Source of the DNA: Pedobacter sp.
GTDB taxonomy: Bacteria > Bacteroidota > Bacteroidia > Sphingobacteriales > Sphingobacteriaceae
Direction of reading: 5' to 3'
NCBI GenBank assembly: GCA_031119475.1
Contig: JAVHXV010000001.1
Location: 434,001-498,000, forward strand
DNA length: 64,000 nucleotides
The position numbers and the translations under genes were made by a program. Below are positions 45,211 through 54,041 of the stretch, one piece after another (position 1 is the first letter of the stretch; every line of letters begins with the position of its first letter). The notes beneath the pieces are model-generated. The model was not told the DNA's origin. It searched no databases and worked only from the letters and a program-made list of their open reading frames with translations.

Positions 45211-48200
45211 TTGAACAATAAACGTTATCAGAACAGTCATCCCTTTAAAAGGGCTTTGGTAGGCTTTGGGTACAAGCGGGTAAAGATTCTGATCCTATTG
45301 CTCAGCTTTGCTTGGCCATCTTTTGCCCAAAATAAAAAGGAAGAACCGCCTAAGCCCATTTTTTTTGATAAGTCTGGAAAGTTGCAATATACTCCGGATG
45401 AGAAAGGCAATCGTATCCCAGATTTTTCTTACTGCGGATATAGGGCTGGAGAACAGGCTATTCCAAATGCTCCAATCAAAGCGGTAGTTCCGGTCAGAGA
45501 GGGAGATGCAACCCTACGTATCCAGGCGGCACTTGATCATGTTGCTGCAATGCCTATGGGCAAAGATGGATTGAGGGGAGCTGTGCTGTTGGGTAAAGGG
45601 ACATACCTGGTTTCAGGCACGTTGAACATTAAGGCTTCGGGTGTAATACTTCGTGGAAGTGGGATGGGAAGTAACGGTACGCTCATTATTGCTGACGGAT
45701 TGGACCGGATTGGTGTCGTCAGGATTTTGGGGCAACCAGATCGCATCCAGAACCAGGAAATCGCACTCGTAAAAGATGCTCCTGTAAATGCCACACAATT
45801 GTCGATCGCAGATGGGAAACAATTTCATGTTGGAGATGACATTATCATCCACCGCCCATCTTCGAAAACCTGGATAGATGCTCTGCAAACAGATCATTTT
45901 GGTGGAGGGATTACTTCCCTCGGCTGGAAACCTGGACAAAGGGAATTGTATTGGGACCGCAAAATTACCAAGGTTGATGGACAGCAGATTACCATAGATG
46001 CGCCCATTACAACAGCAATGGAAAAAGAGTATGGGGGCGGTTTCATTTCTTCCTATACTTGGAACGGGCGGATCAGCCAAGTTGGTATAGAAAACCTAAA
46101 AATCCAATCTACCTATCATAAAGCTAATCCAAAAGATGAATATCACCGCTGGAATGCGATTTCCATGGAGAATGTACAGGACGCCTGGGTGAGACAGATT
46201 ACTTTTGAACATTTTGCCGGATCGGCTGTAAATATCGCAGAAACTGCAAAAAAGATTACGGTAGAAGATTGTAAATCGCTCAATCCCATTTCAGAAATTG
46301 GTGGAGAAAGAAGAAATACATTTTTAACTACTGGGCAACAAACGCTTTTTCAGCGCCTATATGCCTCACAGGGCTACCACGATTATGCAGTTGGCTATTG
46401 TGCTGCAGGTCCAAATGCTTTTGTGCAATGCCAATCAGAACTTCCGTATAGCTTTAGTGGTACCATCGATAGTTGGGCCTCTGGTGTATTGTTCGATATC
46501 GTAAACGTAGATGGACAGGCCTTGAGCTTTTCCAATCGCGGTCAGGACGGACAGGGGGCAGGCTGGACCGCCGCCAATAGCGTTTTTTGGCAGTGTAGCG
46601 CATCTAGGGTAGATAATGATCGCCCTCCGACAGCTCAAAACTGGGCTTTTGGAACGTGGGCACAATTTTCTGGCAATGGTTATTGGGACATGTCAAATGA
46701 GCAGATCCAGCCACGAAGCCTATATTATGCACAGCTCAAAGATCGGATTGGAGAATCCGTACTGCAACGGACACAATTATTGCCGGTAGAAACAGAAGCA
46801 TCAAGCAGTCCTCCTGTAGATGTGGCGCAGAAATTAACCAAACTGGCCTATCAGCCTGCACAAACGTTGGCTACATTTATTGATCAGGCCGCAAAACGAA
46901 ATCCATTGCCAACAACCAGCGATTTAAAACCTATAAACCAGACATATCCGGCTAAAACACCATCAAAAGCGCAAAATGCGACTGCTTTGACCATCAGCAA
47001 TGGCTGGTTGGTTAGGGGCAATAAATTGGTTGTAGGCTACCGTCAGGAAGTGCCCTGGTGGAATGGCAGTGCAAGGCCTTATGGTCTTAAAAACACAAAG
47101 TTCCATGTCACCAGATTTGTCCCTGGTCGTGCAGGAAATGGCCTGACAGATGATCTCGATTCAATAACGGATGAAATGGCCAAAGGCCCAATCAAAATTT
47201 TAGACCACAATTACGGGCTCTGGTACGATCGTAGAAGAGATGACCATGAAAGGATCAGAAGAATGGATGGCGAAGTTTGGGCACCATTCTATGAACTGCC
47301 ATTCGCACGCAGCGGACAGGAAAAAGCATGGGACGGACTGAGCAAATACGACCTGACCAAATATAACCTTTGGTATTGGGACCGTTTAAAGCAATTTGCA
47401 GATCTGGCCGACCAAAAGGGATTGGTATTGATCCACCAAAATTATTTCCAGCACAACATCATCGAAGCAGGTGCCCATTACGCAGATTTCCCGTGGAGAA
47501 CAGCCAATAACATTAACCAGACTGGATTTCCGGAGCCCGTTCCCTATGCTGGCGACAAGCGAATATTCATGGCCGAACAATTTTACGACATTAATGATCC
47601 CGTAAGGAGAAAGATCCATACAGCTTACATCCGCCAATGCCTTGCGAATTTTAAGGACAATAGTGGAGTAATCCAGCTTATTGGCGCAGAGTTTACCGGA
47701 CCTCTCCACTTCGTACAGTTTTGGATCGACACGATCAGAGAATGGGAAAAGGAAACAGGCAATCATCCCCTTATTGGACTGAGTGTAACCAAAGATGTGC
47801 AGGATGCGATTTTGGCCGATCCTAAACGTGCCGCAGTGATCGACCTGATTGATATCAGGTATTGGCATTATGAAGCAGATGGCAAAGTTTATGCGCCACA
47901 GGGCGGACAGAACCTGGCTCCCCGACAACACGCCCGATTGTTGAAACCGAAGAAATCATCTTTCGAAGAAGTTTATCATGCCGTAGCCCAATATAAAAGT
48001 AAGTACCCACAAAAGGCGGTTCTTTACAATGGAGATAGTTACGATAGCTTTCCCTACGCAATTTTGATGGCAGGTGGTTCATTGCCAAGTTTGCCTAATC
48101 TTAGTCAAGAGGTAGTTAATTTGGCCCCAACCCTAAAGCCGATATTGTCTGTAGAGAAAAAGCAATACGCACTGGCTGGTCCAACAGCCGCAATCCTGTA

Positions 48201-48381
48201 TAATGCTTCAGCAGATGCTTTTAGCTTCGATCTACGGCATTCGGCCGGAAACTATACGGTACGGACACTTGATCCGAAAACTGGTCAGGTGCTGCAGACC
48301 ATCAAGATCACTGGAGGCAGTATGGTAAAGATCAATAAAGTTTCAAATGGTGACGAATTACTCATTCTAAATAAATTATAG
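45211..48381 (+). CDS. Two-domain beta-helix (DUF4955) and DUF6298 protein
   Basis: The 1056-residue protein probably starts at TTG 45211, because a signal peptide (VKILILLLSFAWPSFAQ) follows and no ATG lies before it. Residues about 90-560 are a pectate-lyase-like beta-helix with a DUF4955 part (GAVLLGKGTYLVSGTLNIKA, RNTFLTTGQQTLFQRLYASQ). Residues about 590-1056 match DUF6298, a TIM-barrel-like region: YGLWYDRRRDDHERIRRMDG, GLVLIHQNYFQHNIIEAGAH and VIQLIGAEFTGPLHFVQFW, whose Glu could be catalytic. Such proteins occur in pectin PULs; the activity is unknown. It is likely a secreted, two-activity enzyme. Confidence 0.75.
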   Translation: MNNKRYQNSHPFKRALVGFGYKRVKILILLLSFAWPSFAQNKKEEPPKPIFFDKSGKLQYTPDEKGNRIPDFSYCGYRAGEQAIPNAPIKAVVPVREGDATLRIQAALDHVAAMPMGKDGLRGAVLLGKGTYLVSGTLNIKASGVILRGSGMGSNGTLIIADGLDRIGVVRILGQPDRIQNQEIALVKDAPVNATQLSIADGKQFHVGDDIIIHRPSSKTWIDALQTDHFGGGITSLGWKPGQRELYWDRKITKVDGQQITIDAPITTAMEKEYGGGFISSYTWNGRISQVGIENLKIQSTYHKANPKDEYHRWNAISMENVQDAWVRQITFEHFAGSAVNIAETAKKITVEDCKSLNPISEIGGERRNTFLTTGQQTLFQRLYASQGYHDYAVGYCAAGPNAFVQCQSELPYSFSGTIDSWASGVLFDIVNVDGQALSFSNRGQDGQGAGWTAANSVFWQCSASRVDNDRPPTAQNWAFGTWAQFSGNGYWDMSNEQIQPRSLYYAQLKDRIGESVLQRTQLLPVETEASSSPPVDVAQKLTKLAYQPAQTLATFIDQAAKRNPLPTTSDLKPINQTYPAKTPSKAQNATALTISNGWLVRGNKLVVGYRQEVPWWNGSARPYGLKNTKFHVTRFVPGRAGNGLTDDLDSITDEMAKGPIKILDHNYGLWYDRRRDDHERIRRMDGEVWAPFYELPFARSGQEKAWDGLSKYDLTKYNLWYWDRLKQFADLADQKGLVLIHQNYFQHNIIEAGAHYADFPWRTANNINQTGFPEPVPYAGDKRIFMAEQFYDINDPVRRKIHTAYIRQCLANFKDNSGVIQLIGAEFTGPLHFVQFWIDTIREWEKETGNHPLIGLSVTKDVQDAILADPKRAAVIDLIDIRYWHYEADGKVYAPQGGQNLAPRQHARLLKPKKSSFEEVYHAVAQYKSKYPQKAVLYNGDSYDSFPYAILMAGGSLPSLPNLSQEVVNLAPTLKPILSVEKKQYALAGPTAAILYNASADAFSFDLRHSAGNYTVRTLDPKTGQVLQTIKITGGSMVKINKVSNGDELLILNKL

Positions 48382-48385
48382 GTCT

Positions 48386-49813
48386 ATGTATCGCAGTATC
48401 AAAAGCATCTTGTTAGCCTTATCAATTACTGTAGCGCTATTCAGCTGTACAGAAAGAAATGAACCTGCAACAGAACGTAAGGTTTCTACCGATCCAAGAA
48501 GCCTTCAGATTTCTGAAAATAGGCGATTTTTGGTTACAGGAGATGGAAAGCCATTTTTTTGGCTGGGCGATACAGGTTGGTTGTTTAATCGGCTAACAAG
48601 GGAAGAAGCCGAGATTTATTTCGAAGATCGGAGGAAAAAAGGGTTTAATGTGGTCCAGGCCATGTTATTGCATGATGTGCCTTCTAGAAATATCTACCGT
48701 GACTCCTCCGTGGTAAGAGCAGATGTTGGCCAGCCCATGGTAACTCCTGGCAATGATTTTAAGGACTCTGTAGCATACGACTATTGGGACCATGTAGATT
48801 TTATGATTAAAAAAGCAGCTGAAAAAAACATCTACATGGCTTTGGTACCGGTTTGGGGAACAAACGTGAAGGATAAAAAGGTAAAACTTGAATCCGCAAA
48901 AAAATATGCCGAGTTTTTGGGCAAAAGATACAAAGACCAATGGAACATCATTTGGCTCAATGGTGGCGATATCCAGGGAAGTGTAGAAAATAAGATTTGG
49001 AAGGCCATTGGCGAGACTTTGCGCAAGTACGATCCGAACCACTTGATTACCTTCCACCCGCGGGGGCGTACAGCTTCTTCAGATTGGTTCCATAACGCAA
49101 AATGGCTTGATTTTAACATGGTGCAGTCGGGGCATAGGCGATATAATCAGGATACCATCAAAAAAGAGAAAAATCATTTTGGTCCCGACAATTGGAGATA
49201 TATCGAGGTAGATTACAAACTCCAACCCATTAAGCCCACAATTGATGGTGAGCCCTCGTACGAAGACATTCCGCAGGGCCTTCATGACCCAAAAGAGCCG
49301 CGTTGGACAGCCGCTGATGTACGTAGGTATGGGTATTGGTCGGTATTTGCTGGCGCTTTTGGCTATACCTATGGACACAATTCAGTCATGCAGATCTACA
49401 AAAAAACCGATAAAAATCCGGCATATGGGCCACGTGATGAATGGAAGGTAGCACTAAATGCCGAAGGAGCGAAGCAGATGATCTATCTTAAAAAACTGAT
49501 GCTGTCGCGTAGTTATTTAGATCGCGTGCCCGATCAGTCGATCATCGCTGGTCAGAATGGCGAAAAGTATGAGCATCTGGTTGCCACTAGGGGAAAAGAT
49601 TATGCCATGGTCTACACTTTTACGGGAAGGAACTTTGAGCTGAACATGGGGAAAATTGAGGGTAAGAATGTCAATGCAACCTGGTACGACCCGAGAACTG
49701 GGCATGAAACTGCCATGGGACAGGTTCCAAATGCCGGTGTTCGATTATTTGATCCTCCTGGAGAACCAAAAGACGGGAATGATTGGGTATTGATCTTAGA
49801 TAAAATCAACTGA
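48386..49813 (+). CDS. GH140 family glycoside hydrolase (apiosidase-like)
   Basis: The 475-residue lipoprotein (lipobox LFSC, Cys21) has the DUF4038/GH140 pattern: RFLVTGDGKPFFWLGDTGWL, DRRKKGFNVVQAMLLHD, candidate catalytic Asp195 in WLNGGD and Glu289 in PTIDGEPSYED. The only characterised activity of GH140 is endo-apiosidase, releasing side chains of rhamnogalacturonan II from the apiose linkage. Its stop shares one base with the next start (TGATG). The family call is from motif layout; substrate is inferred from family and from the pectin enzymes around it. Confidence 0.85.
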   Translation: MYRSIKSILLALSITVALFSCTERNEPATERKVSTDPRSLQISENRRFLVTGDGKPFFWLGDTGWLFNRLTREEAEIYFEDRRKKGFNVVQAMLLHDVPSRNIYRDSSVVRADVGQPMVTPGNDFKDSVAYDYWDHVDFMIKKAAEKNIYMALVPVWGTNVKDKKVKLESAKKYAEFLGKRYKDQWNIIWLNGGDIQGSVENKIWKAIGETLRKYDPNHLITFHPRGRTASSDWFHNAKWLDFNMVQSGHRRYNQDTIKKEKNHFGPDNWRYIEVDYKLQPIKPTIDGEPSYEDIPQGLHDPKEPRWTAADVRRYGYWSVFAGAFGYTYGHNSVMQIYKKTDKNPAYGPRDEWKVALNAEGAKQMIYLKKLMLSRSYLDRVPDQSIIAGQNGEKYEHLVATRGKDYAMVYTFTGRNFELNMGKIEGKNVNATWYDPRTGHETAMGQVPNAGVRLFDPPGEPKDGNDWVLILDKIN

Positions 49814-50745
49814 TGAAAAAAAGGGGTCCATGTCTTGTTTTGCAGCTTATTGTGCTATTTAGTGCAATGGCGATGTTAAGCGCGTGCTCCCACGATGCCT
49901 ATATTTTTACCTCGTTCCGAGAACCGGCAAACGAAGGGTTGCGACTGCTCTATTCGACTGATGCCCTGCACTGGAAAGACCTGGACAGTATTTTTTTAAA
50001 GCCGACCATCGGAACACAGCGGGTGATGAGAGACCCGTCTATAGCTCAGGGACCTGATGGAACTTTCCACTTGGTATGGACATGTAGCTGGAAAGGTGAT
50101 CGTGGTTTTGGCTATGCCAGCTCAAAAGACCTCATTCATTGGAGCCCACAGCGCTTTATTCCCGTATTACAAAACGAACTCACCACAGTAAATGTATGGG
50201 CGCCAGAACTTTATTATGATAGAGAGACCGCACAATTTATCATCGTTTGGGCATCAACCATCCCGTTTCGTTTTACCAAAGGGATGGAAGAAGAGGAAAA
50301 CAACCATCGGCTATATGCCATAACTACAAAAGATTTCGTTGCTTTCAGCCCATCAATGTTGTTTTATGATCCTGGATACAGCGTAATCGATGCCGTATTG
50401 ACTAAGCGAGGCTACAATGACTATGTCATGGTGCTTAAAGATAATACCCGTCCCAATCGGAACCTTCAGGTCGCTTTCGCTTCAGCTGCCCTGGGCCCAT
50501 ATTCAAAACCATCTGCCTCTTTTACGCCCAAGCTGACTGAAGGACCGACAGTAATCAAGAAAAATAATTACTACCTAATTTATTTTGATGCTTATGGCGA
50601 TAAAAAATATACAACACTTAAAACCTATGATTTTAAGACCTATGAAGATATCAGCGCAGCGACATCCATTCCAGAAGCCCATAAACATGGGACGGTAATT
50701 AAGGTAAAGAAAAACATCATTAAAAATATATTAAATCATTTATAA
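49813..50745 (+). CDS. GH43-like five-bladed beta-propeller lipoprotein
   Basis: The 310-residue protein has a lipoprotein signal ending MLSACSHD. It shows the GH43 pattern RDPSIAQGPDGTFHLVWTCS (pKa-modulating Asp), NVWAPELYYDRETAQFIIVW (acid Glu), and SVIDAVLTKRG. The N-terminal blade, where GH43 normally has the general-base Asp, reads YIFTSFREPANEGLRLLYST with no Asp in the expected place, as in some GH43 subfamilies. Typical activities are arabinofuranosidase, galactosidase or xylosidase; activity here is uncertain. Confidence 0.75.
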   Translation: MKKRGPCLVLQLIVLFSAMAMLSACSHDAYIFTSFREPANEGLRLLYSTDALHWKDLDSIFLKPTIGTQRVMRDPSIAQGPDGTFHLVWTCSWKGDRGFGYASSKDLIHWSPQRFIPVLQNELTTVNVWAPELYYDRETAQFIIVWASTIPFRFTKGMEEEENNHRLYAITTKDFVAFSPSMLFYDPGYSVIDAVLTKRGYNDYVMVLKDNTRPNRNLQVAFASAALGPYSKPSASFTPKLTEGPTVIKKNNYYLIYFDAYGDKKYTTLKTYDFKTYEDISAATSIPEAHKHGTVIKVKKNIIKNILNHL

Positions 50746-50762
50746 ATAATAAGATATAAATA

Positions 50763-52595
50763 ATGAAGTGGTTTAAAATTTGTTTGCTGAGTATATTACT
50801 GAATTTGGGTTCGGCAGAAGCACAGGATACGGTACGTTATATCGGAAAAACATTGGTCAATGCAGATTATCACCATGGACAGCTTTCTCCAGTGATGGGC
50901 GTTCACAGCATCCAGACTTTTAGGGCCAACCGCGAACGTCCAGAATTGGCCGAAGGTTTTGGGTGGACCTACAACCATGCACCTATGTTGGCGTATTGGA
51001 ACAACAGGTACTACATCGAATATCTGAGCAATAAATTGGGAGAAAGCATTGCTCCAGGCCAGACCCTACTCCAAAGTTCTGACGACGGATACACTTGGAC
51101 CAAGCCTGTTGTCGTTTTTCCGGTATATCGCATTCCTGATGGGACCACCAAAGAAGGACACCCTGGAGTGGCCAAAAACCTCGATGCGGTGATGCACCAA
51201 AGAATGGGATTTTATGTGGCAACAAATAAGATATTTCTGGTTTTGGGCTTTTATGGGATCAGTTTCGATGCCAAAGATGATCCGAATGATGGAAATGGTA
51301 TCGGAAGGGTAGTGCGTGAAGTGCTTGCCGATGGAAAGTTGGGACCAATCTATTTCATCCACTATAATCCGAAATGGTCTGCCGCTAATACGTCCTATCC
51401 ATTTTATACCACAAGCAAAAACAAAGCTTTTGTAGCCGCCTGCAATGAATTGTTGGCCAATAGATTGATGACCCAGCAATGGAATGAAGAATCTGATCGC
51501 AAAGATCCACTGATTACCCTCCAGAAGCAATACAAGGCCTTTAGCTATTATCACCTTCCAGATGGAAGAGTGGTAGGGCTATGGAAAAATGCGCTCACCG
51601 CCATTAGTACCGATAATGGCAAAACATGGCCAGAAAATGCGTCACGTGCACCTGGATTTGTCAATAGCAATGCTAAAATCTGGGGGCAAAAAACCGCCGA
51701 TGGAAAGTTTGCTACTATTTATAACCCTTCGGAATACCGCTGGCCCCTGGCTATTTCCACAAGCCAAAATGGGCTTGATTATACAAATCTATTCTTGGTC
51801 AATGGTGAAATCCCGCCCATGCGCTATGGCGGAAACTATAAATCCTATGGCCCACAATATGTTCGTGGCATAGTAGAGGGAAATGGCTATCCGCCAGATG
51901 GCAAATTATGGGTAACCTATAGCATGAACAAGGAAGACATCTGGATTTCGTCCATTCCCCTGCCGGTGAGTGCACAAGCCAAATCAGATGTAAACGATAA
52001 TTTCAATCAGTTAACGGCAGGAAAGGAACTTGAACAATGGAACATTTATAGTCCGCTTTGGGCTCCTGTTAAGGTGGCCAATACTACTGGTAACCGCGTT
52101 TTGAGTTTAAGGGATCAAGATCCATTTGATTACGCAAAGGCGGAAAGATTATTTCCGGCAAGTGCAAAAGCCATGGTGGCTTTTAGCATAACACCAAAGC
52201 AGGCCGATTTTGGAACGATGGAAATCGAATTACAGGACGAAAAGGGAACGGCTGCTGTTCGGCTTACCTTTGATTCGACAGGAACGCTGAGCACAAAGGC
52301 CGGAGCGAGATATAAAAATTTCATGACCTACAAACCGGGCGAAAAATATGAAATCCAGATCAAATTGAATACATGGACCCGTTTTTATACGCTTACAGTG
52401 AATGGTAAGGAATTTACAGGCCTTTCATTTGTTCCGGTCGCCACGGTATCGCGCCTGGTTTTCCGCACAGGCAGTGTTCGTCGGTTCCCAACGATAGATA
52501 CTCCTGCAGATCAGGTATACGATTTGCCAAATGGTGGAGCAACTACAAAAGAGGCAGCCTATGAAATCGGATACGTTAAAACAGGAGGATTTTAA
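50763..52595 (+). CDS. Sialidase-fold (BNR-type) secreted protein
   Basis: The 610-residue protein has a signal peptide (FKICLLSILLNLGSAEAQ). Residues 30-400 look like a beta-propeller with Asp-box-like turns: LLQSSDDGYTWTKPVVVFPV and LTAISTDNGKTWPENASRAP. The last 190 residues form a beta-sandwich (VNDNFNQLTAGKELEQWNIY), perhaps a lectin-like or concanavalin-like module. Close proteins are usually annotated exo-alpha-sialidase, but sialic acid is not a pectin component. Its stop overlaps the next start (TAATG). The activity is not known. Confidence 0.7.
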   Translation: MKWFKICLLSILLNLGSAEAQDTVRYIGKTLVNADYHHGQLSPVMGVHSIQTFRANRERPELAEGFGWTYNHAPMLAYWNNRYYIEYLSNKLGESIAPGQTLLQSSDDGYTWTKPVVVFPVYRIPDGTTKEGHPGVAKNLDAVMHQRMGFYVATNKIFLVLGFYGISFDAKDDPNDGNGIGRVVREVLADGKLGPIYFIHYNPKWSAANTSYPFYTTSKNKAFVAACNELLANRLMTQQWNEESDRKDPLITLQKQYKAFSYYHLPDGRVVGLWKNALTAISTDNGKTWPENASRAPGFVNSNAKIWGQKTADGKFATIYNPSEYRWPLAISTSQNGLDYTNLFLVNGEIPPMRYGGNYKSYGPQYVRGIVEGNGYPPDGKLWVTYSMNKEDIWISSIPLPVSAQAKSDVNDNFNQLTAGKELEQWNIYSPLWAPVKVANTTGNRVLSLRDQDPFDYAKAERLFPASAKAMVAFSITPKQADFGTMEIELQDEKGTAAVRLTFDSTGTLSTKAGARYKNFMTYKPGEKYEIQIKLNTWTRFYTLTVNGKEFTGLSFVPVATVSRLVFRTGSVRRFPTIDTPADQVYDLPNGGATTKEAAYEIGYVKTGGF

Positions 52596-54040
52596 TGAAG
52601 TGGGCTACAAAGTTGATCGGTTTTTTAATGCTGCTGATGGTCAGCACGCAATTGTCTGCAAAAATATTGCTTCCTCAGATTTTGTCCAGCAATATGGTCC
52701 TACAGCGCAATAAAGCTGTGGTGATCTGGGGCTATGCTGCACCTGGTGAAAAAGTCAATGTCCGTTTTGCCGGACAAACAAAAAATACCACAACCACTCC
52801 GGCTGGTACTTGGGAAGTTACTTTGGATCCCTTGAAAACTTCGTCCGTTCCGCAAAGTATGTTCATTAGTGGCTCCAACAAGATTGAGCTTACCAATATT
52901 CTTATAGGCGAAGTATGGGTATGTTCAGGGCAATCGAACATGGAATATGCGATGAGAAAGCTGGCCAAAATACCCAAGCCCTTAAATGAAAAGCTTGGAT
53001 TTCCGAAAGATGAGGTGGCACAAGCCAAAAATCCCAACATCAGGATTTTCCTGGTCAACCGCAAAACATTGGCCAAACCAGATTCGCTGCACCAAAGTTG
53101 GAGCGTGGCGAGAGAATCGGCATTAAAAGCATTTTCTGCGGTAGGCTATTTCTATGCCAAAACGCTGCAGGAAAAATTGGGCATCCCGATCGGAATGATC
53201 GAAACCGCGGTAAGCGGCAGCGCAATTGAACCTTGGATTGCCAAAGATGCACTATTGACCGAAGATTATTTTAAGGACAAAAAATTAAGCAACGATCCAG
53301 GAAAATTTTATGATACGATGGTAGAACCGATGTCAAAATTCAAGATCCGAGGGTTTTTATGGTATCAGGGCGAGACCAATTGCTTCCTGAACGAAACCAT
53401 CAGCTATGCCTATAAAATGAAAACCCTGATCAAGCTTTGGAGAACCGCCTGGCAGGACCAGAATGCGCCATTTTATTACGTGCAGATCGCACCCTATAAT
53501 TATTCAAAACATTCAGGGCAAGTTGCGCTGGACGAAAATACGGAACCAACTTTTTGGGAAGCGCAGGCTGAACTGTTAAGGATGCCACAAACTGGAATGA
53601 TTGCAACTACAGATCTGAATGATAATGGCGAAGACCTCCATCCGACCTATAAATGGGTGGTGGGCAAAAGGTTGGCCATGTTGAGTTTGGCAAAGACTTA
53701 TGGAAATAAAACCAGGTATTCGGGACCTGTATTCAGTAGTCTATTGCAAAAGGACAATTCGCTTATCCTGAAATTTGGGGAGGCAAGCGGATTGGAATTT
53801 CAGCAGCCTAATCTGGCTACAGGATTTGAAATTGCAGGTGCTGATGGAAAGTTCTACGATGCAACAGCTAAACTTATAGGTAATACTGTCGTGTTAAATT
53901 CACCTATGGTTAAAAATCCGATCTGTGCCCGATACAACTGGACGGAAACACCTAAGGGAACATTGGCCAATACGGAGGGATGGCTTGCCTTGCCTTTCCG
54001 GACAGATAATCCGTTGCACGCCCAGTTTAAGATCAACTAA
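52595..54040 (+). CDS. Sialate O-acetylesterase-like SGNH esterase
   Basis: The 481-residue protein has a signal peptide (LIGFLMLLMVSTQLSAK) and the SGNH pattern of the sialate O-acetylesterase (SASA) group: VWVCSGQSNMEYAMRKLA with the nucleophile Ser, a Gly/Asn block (LWYQGETNCF), and DLNDNGEDLHPTYKWVVGKR with the Asp-x-x-His dyad. In pectin PULs such enzymes remove acetyl groups from galacturonate, rhamnose or fucose and expose the glycan to hydrolases. It overlaps the preceding gene by one base and is one base ahead of the GH2 gene. The true acyl acceptor is unknown. Confidence 0.9.
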   Translation: MKWATKLIGFLMLLMVSTQLSAKILLPQILSSNMVLQRNKAVVIWGYAAPGEKVNVRFAGQTKNTTTTPAGTWEVTLDPLKTSSVPQSMFISGSNKIELTNILIGEVWVCSGQSNMEYAMRKLAKIPKPLNEKLGFPKDEVAQAKNPNIRIFLVNRKTLAKPDSLHQSWSVARESALKAFSAVGYFYAKTLQEKLGIPIGMIETAVSGSAIEPWIAKDALLTEDYFKDKKLSNDPGKFYDTMVEPMSKFKIRGFLWYQGETNCFLNETISYAYKMKTLIKLWRTAWQDQNAPFYYVQIAPYNYSKHSGQVALDENTEPTFWEAQAELLRMPQTGMIATTDLNDNGEDLHPTYKWVVGKRLAMLSLAKTYGNKTRYSGPVFSSLLQKDNSLILKFGEASGLEFQQPNLATGFEIAGADGKFYDATAKLIGNTVVLNSPMVKNPICARYNWTETPKGTLANTEGWLALPFRTDNPLHAQFKIN

Positions 54041-54041
54041 C

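Noticed and set aside
47386..47931. A 181-residue minus-strand open frame
   Set aside because: Antisense shadow of the DUF6298 part of the 1056-residue protein.
53925..54041. Longer N-terminus for the GH2 enzyme overlapping the esterase
   Set aside because: A normal signal peptide begins at the ATG at 54042, and the extension overlaps the esterase gene by more than 100 bases.
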